This document shows positions 1 to 7,649 of a stretch of DNA of 12,376 nt, one piece after another. Position 1 is the first letter of the stretch. Each line of letters opens with the position of its first letter. Source of the stretch: Planctomycetota bacterium (GTDB lineage: Bacteria > Planctomycetota > Planctomycetia > Gemmatales > Gemmataceae). Position numbers and translations under genes: made by a program. Below the pieces are notes generated by a model that ran no database searches, had not been told where the DNA came from, and saw nothing but the letters and a program-made list of their open reading frames with translations. The stretch lies in the NCBI GenBank assembly GCA_016200155.1, contig JACQFG010000354.1, forward strand, positions 1-12,376. Direction: 5' to 3'.

Positions 1-1
1 C

Positions 2-289
2 GCCAAGACGACCGACGGCGTGCACTGCCCGATCGCCCGCGTATACAAGCCGCAGGAGTTCATCGACCTGGTGGAGCCGTGCGGGTTCAAGTGCCGCTAC
101 CTCGGGGCGGCGGTGTCGCTGTTCGAGACGTCGCTGCTGCCGCGCCGCTTCGACGCGTTGTACAACATCAATTTCCCGCGCGAGCACCGCGACTTCCTGC
201 TGGCGTTGACGTTTGATGACAAGGGCTTTCCGATGTACAATGGCGTCTATGCGGGGCTCGATGCGTGCTTCGAGTTGACGCCCTCGTGA
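2..289 (+). CDS. SAM-dependent methyltransferase, C-terminal fragment (5' end outside window)
   Basis: The reading frame is open from the window edge and ends in TGA at 287-289, leaving 95 residues of a longer protein. No SAM-binding motif lies in this part. The visible tail has the pattern TDGVHCPIARVYKPQEF, then a FETSLLPRRF segment, then REHRDFLLALTFDDKG and a NGVYAGLDACFEL end. I associate this pattern with the C-terminal subdomain of class I methyltransferases, often near glycan or natural-product genes. The family call rests on recalled similarity, and the substrate cannot be told. The next gene starts at 289 (TGATG overlap) or at 301, so the two are probably co-transcribed. A GTG at 20-22 opens an internal frame but is unlikely to be the real start, because the frame continues upstream of it with family-like sequence. 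Confidence 0.6.
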   Translation, partial: AKTTDGVHCPIARVYKPQEFIDLVEPCGFKCRYLGAAVSLFETSLLPRRFDALYNINFPREHRDFLLALTFDDKGFPMYNGVYAGLDACFELTPS

Positions 290-300
290 TGGGACGTGCG

Positions 301-786
301 ATGTCGATTTTCCGCTGGGATACGATTCGGGAAGTGCGTCCGCATGACCTTCACTATGAAAGTCCCATGAAGGGATGGGACGTCGAAGTCGAAATGACCA
401 GTGGAGTGACGATTCTTGCATGGCGCGCGGAGGATGGGCAACAGTATTTTTGCCACGGCCTGACGTTTGGCGGAATTCATGCCCCTGGCGGGGTGATCTC
501 CCCGTTTTCGGGCCGATCGGTCGAAGCGATTCTTGCCGACCACTTTGATGCGACTGCCGAGGTTGATGCGCGGACCGGCGACATCGTCGTTTGGGTCGGC
601 ACCGGCGCAAACAGCACACCCCACTCGGCAATCCTCACCCACCCATTGCTCGATCGGGCGCATCAAATTCTCGACGAAATGACGCGTGTCCAATCCAAGA
701 ATGGGATGGCGCCGGAAGCGAATCTCACCTTGGCCGAACTCTTTGAAAAATACGGCGAGTCTTACATCGTTTTTCGAGCGCGATAG
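301..786 (+). CDS. Small uncharacterised protein with NlpC/P60- or CHAP-like cysteine peptidase pattern
   Basis: Encodes 161 residues from ATG 301. An alternative ATG at 289 shares its A with the upstream stop. I prefer 301 because a GGGA lies just upstream, but either is possible. I do not recognise a named family. The residues that stand out are Cys51 in YFCHGLTFGG, a GDIVVW strand at 93-98, and His108 in TPHSAIL. Cys at a helix start, then GDIVVW, then His on the next strand is the usual layout of papain-like NlpC/P60 and CHAP amidases or peptidases, and the 57-residue Cys-His spacing fits. A final strand, YIVFRAR, closes the protein. There is no signal peptide, so it is probably cytoplasmic. 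It sits 20 bases before another small gene. GC is low for the window (27/60 in bases 721-780, 31/60 in 361-420), consistent with acquisition. The catalytic role is inferred from motifs only. Confidence 0.7.
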   Translation: MSIFRWDTIREVRPHDLHYESPMKGWDVEVEMTSGVTILAWRAEDGQQYFCHGLTFGGIHAPGGVISPFSGRSVEAILADHFDATAEVDARTGDIVVWVGTGANSTPHSAILTHPLLDRAHQILDEMTRVQSKNGMAPEANLTLAELFEKYGESYIVFRAR

Positions 787-806
787 AATAGATGCGGGGA
801 GGCCCC

Positions 807-1235
807 ATGAGCCCGGCGACGATTGAATCCAAGGAACCGCGCACCCAGCCCAAGTTGGCGTGCCGATTGCGCAAAAAGATGCAGGGCCGCACTGCGTCGT
901 CGCCCACAGCCGGCGAGTTCGAGCTCGAGAATCTCTCCACGGAGCCGTTTGAAATTGAATTCGATATGTCGGTGCTTCAATATGCAAACCTCGTTGTGAC
1001 GGCATCGAGCGGTGCGACCGTTTCGACCGGGCATTACGGCGATATCTTTTCGCCAATGGCCAATGCGCAGAAACTGCGCCTGAACTCCGGCGCAACGTTC
1101 GTGGGCCCAATTTCCCTGTTCGCAACGGTACCTGCCGAAAAGCGATTGCCGGGCCGATATTCGGTCCAGGCGATCTTTGAATATCACGGAACTCGCATTA
1201 TTTCCGATCCGTTGATCATCGATCTTCCTCAATGA
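807..1235 (+). CDS. Small predicted beta-sandwich protein, possible inhibitor-like (BsuPI/Ig-type) fold
   Basis: Encodes 142 residues from ATG 807. GGGGAGG at 796-802, four bases upstream, supports this start over the in-frame ATG at 792. After a basic N-terminal stretch (residues 15-28) the sequence alternates hydrophobic strands and turns: FELENLS (38-44), a strand at 47-52, LNLVV-like strands at 57-65, GHYGD (75-79), LRLNSGATF (90-98), VGPISLFATV (99-108), LPGRYSVQAIFEYHG (114-128) and a final strand at 131-141. The layout of an LxLxxG step followed by LPGxYxVxA resembles Ig-like beta-sandwich domains such as BsuPI-type proteinase inhibitors. This is an impression of fold, not homology. 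No signal peptide is seen. The gene lies between the peptidase-like gene (20-base gap) and the DUF1501 gene, whose first possible ATG overlaps its stop (ATGA, 1232-1235). Whether it binds the product of 301-786 is untested. Confidence 0.7.
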   Translation: MSPATIESKEPRTQPKLACRLRKKMQGRTASSPTAGEFELENLSTEPFEIEFDMSVLQYANLVVTASSGATVSTGHYGDIFSPMANAQKLRLNSGATFVGPISLFATVPAEKRLPGRYSVQAIFEYHGTRIISDPLIIDLPQ

Positions 1236-1249
1236 GCTTTGGACCTGCC

Positions 1250-2683
<1,434 letters not shown>

Positions 2684-2687
2684 TTCG

Positions 2688-2748
2688 GTCAGAGCCTGAA
2701 GCGTGAGCGAAGGATGCGGCATCCTTCGCTCACGCTTCAGGCTCTGAC
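2688..2748. repeat. Perfect 29-bp palindrome (copy A of AGCC hairpin family), between convergent genes
   Basis: Arms 2688-2716 and 2720-2748 are exact reverse complements with a CGG loop, checked base by base. It fills the space between the DUF1501 stop (2683) and the CBS-gene stop (2751). It could end transcription from either side, but neither strand has a T-run after the stem, so it is not a textbook intrinsic terminator. The inner part of its arm, from 2693, matches the 22-nt arm motif of the palindromes at 10602-10653 and 11968-12022. Confidence 0.95.
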
Positions 2749-2750
2749 AA

Positions 2751-3266
2751 TCACGCCTCTTTGCACAGCCGTGTCAAGAATCGCAGCATGTCGCGCGACG
2801 AGATGATGCTCACCGGTTTGCCGTTCTCCAGCACCGGGACGTGGCGATAGCCGCCGGCGTCCATCTTTTGGAGGACGAAGTTGAGCGTGTCGGTCGTTGT
2901 CACGCATTCCGGCCGCGGCGTCATGAATTGCGTGATCGGCAAGCTTCTGTAATCGTGGACACTGCCGACGACCTTCTTCAGCAAATCGCGTTCGCTGAAA
3001 ATCCCTACCAGCAAGCCGGCATCGTCGACGACCAGGATCGCTCCGACGTTCGTCGACAGCATCAGCGCCATCGCGTCGCCGATGGTCGTGCGCTGGCCGA
3101 TCGTCACCGGCGGGTTTTGCTTGAGCGTCTTGACCTGATCGTACATGACGCTGCGCTCGACGCGGTTCTCCGGCGTCGGCAGGTCGAACGGCGTCAGCGG
3201 CTGCTGGCAGTGCTTGCAGACGTCGTCGCCCGGCAGGTTCTTGTGGCCGCAGGATGGACAGAGCAT
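2751..3266 (-). CDS. Zinc-ribbon plus CBS-pair protein
   Basis: Encodes 171 residues. The N-terminus is a compact zinc ribbon with CPSC (Cys3, Cys6) and CKHC (Cys17, Cys20). A linker leads to two CBS motifs: the first at about 46-100 with GIFSERD (88-94), the second at about 110-166 ending VSIISSRDML. Both carry the S/T-x-x-D signature (Ser91-Asp94, Ser156-Asp159) that in CBS pairs contacts the ribose of adenine nucleotides, so AMP/ADP/ATP or SAM binding is plausible. There is no membrane segment, and it is predicted cytoplasmic. It is the last gene of the - strand run, nine bases after korB, with no clear Shine-Dalgarno in that gap (TTTAGCGCC), suggesting translational coupling. The ribbon may mediate protein contact, possibly with KorAB. 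That role is inferred from position only. Confidence 0.88.
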   Translation of the reverse strand: MLCPSCGHKNLPGDDVCKHCQQPLTPFDLPTPENRVERSVMYDQVKTLKQNPPVTIGQRTTIGDAMALMLSTNVGAILVVDDAGLLVGIFSERDLLKKVVGSVHDYRSLPITQFMTPRPECVTTTDTLNFVLQKMDAGGYRHVPVLENGKPVSIISSRDMLRFLTRLCKEA

Positions 3267-3275
3267 GGCGCTAAA

Positions 3276-4289
3276 CTATGCAACCAGCCACGATTCGTCA
3301 CCCGCGAGCAGCTTTTCGAAGAGCCGCGGCGGATCGCCCTGCAGGAAGGACTCGTCGAGAAGCTGCTGATGCGTCGGCCGTTGCACGCTGCGGAACACGC
3401 CCAGGCATTCAGGGAAGTGCGGACCGATCAGCCGGCTCAACAGAAACGCGAGGGTCGGTTCGCTGGCCCGCTCGTCGTGGATCAGGATGTCATCCATGGT
3501 GATGCCGTGGCCGAGCGTAACCGCTTCGGGTTCGAAGCCGTTGAGACGCAGGCCCTGATTGCGATCGCGGCCAAACAGCAGCGGTCGACCGTGCTCGAGA
3601 TAGATGACCGTGTCGGTCTTGATGCTGGCGTCGGTGGCGTATTCGAAGACGCCATCGTTGAAGATCTTGCAATTCTGGTAGATTTCGACGAATGCCGCCC
3701 CGCGATGGGCTGCTGCTTTTTCGAGCACCTCGCTCATGTGGTTGACGTCGACGTCGATGGTGCGCGCCACGAAGGTCGCTTCCGCCGCCAGCGCCAGGGA
3801 GATCGGGCGCAGCGGCGTCTCGAAGGAACCTTCGGGGCTGGTCTTCGTGCGGGTGCCGGGCCGGGCGGTCGGCGATGCCTGGCCTTTGCTCAGGCCGAAC
3901 ACCTCGTTGTTGAAGAGCAGAATCTTCAGATCGACGTTGCGCCGCAAGGCATGGATGAGATGCGTCGCGCCGGCGGAAAGCGCGTCGCCGTCGCCGGTCA
4001 CGACCCACACCTGCAGGTCCGGGTTCGCTAACTTCAGCCCGGTCGCCAGCGCCGGCGCTCGTCCATAGGAGCCATGGAAACCGTAAGTGCTCAGGTAGTA
4101 TGGCAATCGCCCCGCGCACCCCAGGCCGGACACGAACACCATCTTCTCGCGCGGCACGTTGAGGACCGCGAGCACTTTCTTGAGCTGCGACAGGATCGAG
4201 AAGTCGCCGCAGCCCGGACACCAGCGGACCTCGCGATCGGAGGAGAAATCATTGGGCGTCAACAAAGGTAATGTTGCTGTGGCCATCAT
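3276..4289 (-). CDS. korB: 2-oxoacid:ferredoxin oxidoreductase, beta subunit
   Basis: Encodes 337 residues from ATG 4289. A second ATG follows at 4286. This is the thiamine-diphosphate and [4Fe-4S] subunit of a 2-oxoacid:ferredoxin oxidoreductase, which turns a 2-oxoacid plus CoA into acyl-CoA, CO2 and reduced ferredoxin in the cytoplasm. The TPP motif starts GDGD at 99-102 and ends with Asn127-Asn128. Candidate cluster ligands are Cys24 and Cys27 (RWCPGCGDF), Cys58 (SGLGCAGRLPYY) and Cys207 (YQNCKIFNDG). Length and motifs fit KorB-type enzymes. Its ATGATG start overlaps the korA stop by four bases, a typical coupled subunit arrangement. No delta (ferredoxin-like) subunit is encoded nearby, so electrons would leave to a separate ferredoxin. 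2-oxoglutarate is the likeliest substrate by family, but pyruvate or another 2-oxoacid cannot be excluded. Confidence 0.93.
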   Translation of the reverse strand: MMATATLPLLTPNDFSSDREVRWCPGCGDFSILSQLKKVLAVLNVPREKMVFVSGLGCAGRLPYYLSTYGFHGSYGRAPALATGLKLANPDLQVWVVTGDGDALSAGATHLIHALRRNVDLKILLFNNEVFGLSKGQASPTARPGTRTKTSPEGSFETPLRPISLALAAEATFVARTIDVDVNHMSEVLEKAAAHRGAAFVEIYQNCKIFNDGVFEYATDASIKTDTVIYLEHGRPLLFGRDRNQGLRLNGFEPEAVTLGHGITMDDILIHDERASEPTLAFLLSRLIGPHFPECLGVFRSVQRPTHQQLLDESFLQGDPPRLFEKLLAGDESWLVA

Positions 4290-6199
4290 GCATTCCGTAG
4301 AAGCTCTTCGATCTTCTGCTCAATCTCACGCACCAGAAACGGCCGGCCTTGAACCTTGCTCAGGCTGACGACGTCAACAAGGAACGCATCGCGCAGGACC
4401 TTGCTGAGCTGCCCTGCGTTCAGCTCCGGAACAAGCACCTTGCGATAGCGCTTGAGGACGTCGCCGGTGTTCTTCGGCAGCGGACTCAGGTGGCGTAGGT
4501 GTGCGGCCGCTACCGACATGCCCTTGCGTTGACATCGCTCAACGGCGGCAGCAATCGCGCCATAGGTGCTGCCCCAGCCAAGCACGAGGAGGTCTCCCTG
4601 CGGCGGCCCGTTTACCTCGAGCGGCGGAATCGTGTCCACGGCAAGGTCAATCTTGCGGGCCCGCGTCTGCACCATCTCCTCGTGATTGAGCGGGTTGTAG
4701 CTGACATTGCCGGTGCCAGCTTCCTTTTCCATGCCGCCGGTGCGATGCTCCAGTCCGGGCGTACCGGGGATCGCCCAAGGTCGAGCCAGATGCTCGTCGC
4801 GACCGTAGGGCTGGAACGTCTTCCCCGCCGACGGCTTGGCATGGCGAACATCGATCGCAGGAAGCTCGTCGAGCGTCGGCACCCGCCAGGTTTCGGCGCC
4901 ACCCGTGACATAGGCGTCGGCGAGTACGATGACCGGCGTCATGCAGCGTATCGCAAGACGAGCCGCTTCCAGCGCGATCGCGAAACCGTCCGATGGAGTC
5001 GCCATCGCCAGCACGATCAGCGGACATTCACCATGCCGGCCGTGCAGCGCCAGCAGCAAATCCGCCTGCTCCGCCTTGCTGGGGATGCCGGTGCTCGGGC
5101 CGGCACGCTGCACGTCGATGACGACGCACGGCAATTCGCTCATGACCGCCAGGCCGAGCGCCTCCGATTGCAGCGAGAAGCCGGGGCCGGTGGTCGCCGT
5201 CACGCCGAGCGCGCCGCCGAAGGAGGCGCCGAGCGCCAGGTTGAGAGCGGCAAGATCGTCTTCCGCCTGAATGACTTTGACATTCGGCTGCTTCATCTCG
5301 AACAGTTGGTGCAGGATCTCGCTTGCCGGCGCCAACGGAAAGCCGGCGAAAACGAGCGGCAGCCCAGTCCGATGTGCCGCCGCCAACAGGCCGAGCGTCA
5401 GGGCTTCCGCGCCGCTCACCTGGCGATAACGGCCCGGCTCACTCTCGGCCTTGGCAACACGAACCTGCACCGCGGGCGTTCGCAACGCCGCGCTGCGCTG
5501 GTAGCCCGCATTCAGCGAGCGCGTCGTGGCTTCGATCATCACGGGGTTCTTCGCATACGTGTCGCGAATCCAGCGCAAGGTTGCATCGAGCGGGCGATCG
5601 AACAGCCACAGAGCCAGGCCCAGCGCGAAGAAACTCTTGCAGCGCCCCGTTTCGCGCGCGATGAGCTTGACCTTGGCAACCGCCTCGCGATTGAGCTGAT
5701 CCATCGGCGCCGCGAGAAGGCGATAGGAGTCCAGCAATCCATCCTGCAGCGGGTTGCTCGCATAGCCGGCCGCGTGGAGTTCATCGGGCAAAAAGGTATC
5801 GGTGTTGACGATCAGCAGAGCGCCGGGCTCGAGATCGGGCAGGTTCGCCTTGAGCGCCGCGGGATTCATGGCCAGCAGGGCGTCGAGCCGATCGCCCGGG
5901 GTGTGGATGGCGTGGGAGCTGAAGTGAACCTGAAAGCCGGAGACGCCCGCGAGCGCGCCGACGGGGGCACGAATCTCGGCGGGGGGATCGGGGAGCGTGC
6001 AGACCAGATTGCCGTGCGCCGCGGATGCCATGGTGAACTGTGTGCCGACCAGTTGCATGCCGTCGCCCGCGTCCCCGGCGAAGCGAATGACAACCGCGTC
6101 GCGCTCTTCGATCGCGCCGGCCGGCTTGGAGGCAGCCGTCGGCCGCACCGCGGTCTTGCGCGGCGTCTCTCGCGCCACTCGTCGTTCGTGTGTTGCCAT
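4286..6199 (-). CDS. korA: 2-oxoacid:ferredoxin oxidoreductase, fused gamma-alpha subunit
   Basis: Encodes 637 residues. A basic 30-residue leader precedes the gamma domain (about 34-235), which opens with VVIRFAGDAGDGMQLVG in place of the usual GEGGQG-type loop. The alpha domain starts near 260 (SGAEALTLG). It contains EDDLAALN (313-320), TTGPGFSLQSEALGL (336-350) and VQRAGPSTGIPSKAEQADLL (363-382), all hallmark alpha-subunit motifs. A C-terminal domain begins near LLVLGWGSTYGAI. Gamma-alpha fusions of about 600-650 residues are known from KorA of mycobacteria and other bacteria. Where most relatives have YPITP, this protein reads GFPLAP (286-291). The start at 6199 lies five bases after a small GACGCC/GGCGTC hairpin, with no strong Shine-Dalgarno. 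It is the second gene of the - strand run, 76 bases after the CBS gene at 6276. Confidence 0.93.
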   Translation of the reverse strand: MATHERRVARETPRKTAVRPTAASKPAGAIEERDAVVIRFAGDAGDGMQLVGTQFTMASAAHGNLVCTLPDPPAEIRAPVGALAGVSGFQVHFSSHAIHTPGDRLDALLAMNPAALKANLPDLEPGALLIVNTDTFLPDELHAAGYASNPLQDGLLDSYRLLAAPMDQLNREAVAKVKLIARETGRCKSFFALGLALWLFDRPLDATLRWIRDTYAKNPVMIEATTRSLNAGYQRSAALRTPAVQVRVAKAESEPGRYRQVSGAEALTLGLLAAAHRTGLPLVFAGFPLAPASEILHQLFEMKQPNVKVIQAEDDLAALNLALGASFGGALGVTATTGPGFSLQSEALGLAVMSELPCVVIDVQRAGPSTGIPSKAEQADLLLALHGRHGECPLIVLAMATPSDGFAIALEAARLAIRCMTPVIVLADAYVTGGAETWRVPTLDELPAIDVRHAKPSAGKTFQPYGRDEHLARPWAIPGTPGLEHRTGGMEKEAGTGNVSYNPLNHEEMVQTRARKIDLAVDTIPPLEVNGPPQGDLLVLGWGSTYGAIAAAVERCQRKGMSVAAAHLRHLSPLPKNTGDVLKRYRKVLVPELNAGQLSKVLRDAFLVDVVSLSKVQGRPFLVREIEQKIEELLRNA

Positions 6200-6204
6200 G
6201 TTTG

Positions 6205-6261
6205 GACGCCTGGGCGTCAGGTAGGGCGAACCCCTGGGATTCGGAGTACCTCATCCCAGGG
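6205..6261 (-). promoter_or_regulatory. Two hairpins in the leader between the CBS gene and korA
   Basis: The 76-base gap before korA holds two inverted repeats. The first is CCCTGGGAT at 6232-6240 pairing with ATCCCAGGG at 6253-6261 (9 bp, 12-base loop). The second is GACGCC at 6205-6210 pairing with GGCGTC at 6213-6218 (6 bp; the 2-base spacer would force at least one pair open). The second ends five bases before the korA ATG and covers the normal ribosome-binding position. They could tune korA translation or be an RNA processing point. No T-run follows either on the - strand, so termination is not indicated. Confidence 0.45.
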
Positions 6262-6275
6262 CTTGAGCGAAATCA

Positions 6276-6740
6276 TCACGCGCCTTCGCGCTGGGGTTGA
6301 TTCGGCTGGGGATGCGGCGGAAGATTGTAGACCATCGTCGGAAAATGCTCCACAAGGTAGTGTACGATGCGCTTGACCGAGAGCATTCCAACAAGTCGAT
6401 CGTCGATCACTACCGGCAGGTGACGATAGCCCCCCTTCTGCATGTGCTTGATGGCGCTGCTGATCGAATCCTTGGGGTGCACCGTCACCGGGTCGGGGGT
6501 CATGCACTCGTGCATCGGCGTGGTCAGGGGCTTGGCCTGCGACAGCACACGCCGCACCAAATCGCGTTCCGTGAAGATGCCGACGATCCGCCGTTGCTCG
6601 CACACCAGCACGCAGCCGACGCGCTTCTCGCGCATCAGCTTGACGGCATCCGCCACCGGCTGCGTGGGTAGAACCGTGCAGGGCTGCGACGGGTGAAGCC
6701 GCGCCACCGTCTCGGTTTTCAGATTGCGTGCCAGGTCCAT
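6276..6740 (-). CDS. CBS-pair protein, first gene of the kor cluster
   Basis: Encodes 154 residues, essentially one CBS pair. CBS1 spans about 15-66 and has GIFTERD with Thr57 and Asp60 as the S/T-x-x-D nucleotide signature. CBS2 spans about 76-130 and ends GMLSVKRIV, so its Asp is replaced by Arg124 and one nucleotide site looks degenerate. The sequence MTPDPVTVHPKD and the phrase GGYRHLPVV (103-111) match the zinc-ribbon CBS protein at 2751-3266 closely enough to call them paralogues. The tail VYNLPPHPQPNQPQREGA is proline-rich and probably disordered. It is the first gene of the - strand run and divergent from the methyltransferase at 6824. Nucleotide sensing linked to the oxidoreductase is inferred from synteny. 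A free-standing CBS regulator unrelated to Kor remains possible. Confidence 0.88.
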   Translation of the reverse strand: MDLARNLKTETVARLHPSQPCTVLPTQPVADAVKLMREKRVGCVLVCEQRRIVGIFTERDLVRRVLSQAKPLTTPMHECMTPDPVTVHPKDSISSAIKHMQKGGYRHLPVVIDDRLVGMLSVKRIVHYLVEHFPTMVYNLPPHPQPNQPQREGA

Positions 6741-6784
6741 GCGTGAATCTCGAGGGACGACTCTTCCTGTGGTCGTTTTAGTAA

Positions 6785-6812
6785 TTGTCGATGGCGCTAG
6801 CGAGTGTAAAAT
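6785..6812 (+). promoter_or_regulatory. Candidate sigma-70-type promoter for the methyltransferase at 6824
   Basis: TTGTCG (6785-6790, 4 of 6 to TTGACA) is followed after 16 bases by TAAAAT (6807-6812, 5 of 6 to TATAAT). It sits in the 83-base divergent gap between the CBS gene and the methyltransferase. Transcription would start near 6819, leaving only about five bases before ATG 6824, which agrees with the lack of a clear Shine-Dalgarno there. Confidence 0.4.
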
Positions 6813-6823
6813 GGGATTCCACC

Positions 6824-7522
6824 ATGAACGCGCAAGACTTTCCCGTGCCGGCTCCCGAAACGATGCTCGACAAGCTCGGTCCGATCGTGCGCGAGCCCGT
6901 CATCATCGAGGATCGCACGTTCCTGATCGATCATCCCGGCCAGGCCGACAAGCTCATCAACCTGCCGGCCGTCCACGATGCGTTCGCGAAGGATGAATAC
7001 ATGCCCTACTGGGCTGACCTTTGGCCCGCGTCGCGCATGTTGGCGAAAGCGATTCTGCACGAGCCGTGGACGCCCGGCACTGAAGCACTCGAAGTCGGTT
7101 GCGGTTTGGGTTTGCCTGGGATCGTCGCGTTGTCGATGGGTTTGCGCGTGACGTTCAGCGATTACGACGCCTGCGCTCTCCGGTTCGCTGCCGACAACGC
7201 GCGCTTGAACGGCTGCACCGATTTCCGCACGCTGCAGCTCGACTGGCGCTCGCCGCCGGAAAACCTGCGCATCGGCGTGATCCTGGCGTCCGACCTGGTG
7301 TATGAGCTGCGCAACGTCGCGCCGATCGTCGCCTTCATCAAGAAAGTTCTGCTGCCCGGCGGCGTCTGTCTGCTGACGGATCAGGATCGCATTCCCTCGC
7401 ATGCCTTCAAGGAAATCCTGCAAGCGGAAGGCCTGCCGTTCGAGACAAAAATGATGCGTGCCGGCGAGCCGGGCGGCCGACGCATGAAGGGGACGCTGTA
7501 TCGCATCACGACCCCGGCATGA
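6824..7522 (+). CDS. METTL-type (Methyltransf_16-like) protein lysine methyltransferase
   Basis: Encodes 232 residues from ATG 6824. TTG 6785 and ATG 6791 would extend it but lie in the predicted promoter. The seven-strand methyltransferase fold is shown by PYWADLWPASRMLAKAI (61-77), motif I LEVGCGLGLPGI (89-100), FSDYD (111-115), the NARLNG segment (125-130) and ASDLVYE (155-161), followed by a LLPGGVCLLTDQDR strand and a C-terminal GRRMKGTLYRI strand. WPAS together with ASDLVYE is the pattern of family 16 (METTL) methyltransferases, which include the electron-transfer-flavoprotein beta lysine methyltransferase. A protein lysine target is therefore likely, though none is encoded beside it. 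The protein is soluble. It is divergent from the kor cluster and could share regulatory DNA with it. There is no strong ribosome-binding site. Confidence 0.8.
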   Translation: MNAQDFPVPAPETMLDKLGPIVREPVIIEDRTFLIDHPGQADKLINLPAVHDAFAKDEYMPYWADLWPASRMLAKAILHEPWTPGTEALEVGCGLGLPGIVALSMGLRVTFSDYDACALRFAADNARLNGCTDFRTLQLDWRSPPENLRIGVILASDLVYELRNVAPIVAFIKKVLLPGGVCLLTDQDRIPSHAFKEILQAEGLPFETKMMRAGEPGGRRMKGTLYRITTPA

Positions 7523-7526
7523 TCTC

Positions 7527-7555
7527 TTGGCGAATTTCGGGCGGGAAGGTATGAT
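7527..7555 (+). promoter_or_regulatory. Candidate sigma-70-type promoter upstream of the thioredoxin-like gene
   Basis: TTGGCG (7527-7532, 4 of 6) is followed after 17 bases by TATGAT (7550-7555, 5 of 6). Predicted initiation near 7562 falls on the first bases of the palindrome at 7561-7628, so the mRNA would begin with that hairpin. The element starts five bases after the methyltransferase stop. Confidence 0.5.
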
Positions 7556-7560
7556 CCTGT

Positions 7561-7628
7561 TGTCGTAGGGACAAGCGGCTCGCTTGTCCCAGACGGCAGA
7601 GACAAGCGAGCCGCTTGTCCCTACGACA
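7561..7628. repeat. Perfect 28-bp palindrome (copy D, separate family) in the leader of the thioredoxin-like gene
   Basis: Arms 7561-7588 and 7601-7628 are exact reverse complements around a 12-base loop. Each arm is also internally symmetric: GGGACAAGC (7568-7576) pairs with GCTTGTCCC (7582-7590), and GACAAGC (7601-7607) pairs with GCTTGTC (7613-7619). The RNA can therefore fold as one long hairpin or as two short ones. It lies between co-directional genes, eight bases before GGAG at 7636-7639. No T-run follows it. Confidence 0.95.
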
Positions 7629-7649
7629 GAATTCCGGAGCGATAACGTC

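Noticed and set aside
2688..2748. Canonical rho-independent terminator
   Set aside because: The stem is perfect, but no T-run follows it on either strand. The same holds for the palindromes at 7561-7628, 10602-10653 and 11968-12022, so I list them as repeats.
2841..4031. Open frame of 396 codons on the + strand
   Set aside because: It is antisense to the zinc-ribbon CBS gene and korB, and it has low-complexity Arg/Ala-rich composition and no motifs.
4499..6376. Open frame of 625 codons on the + strand
   Set aside because: It is antisense to korA, whose alpha- and gamma-domain motifs are clear. Its product is Arg/Gln-rich with no domain pattern, as expected for a high-GC shadow frame.
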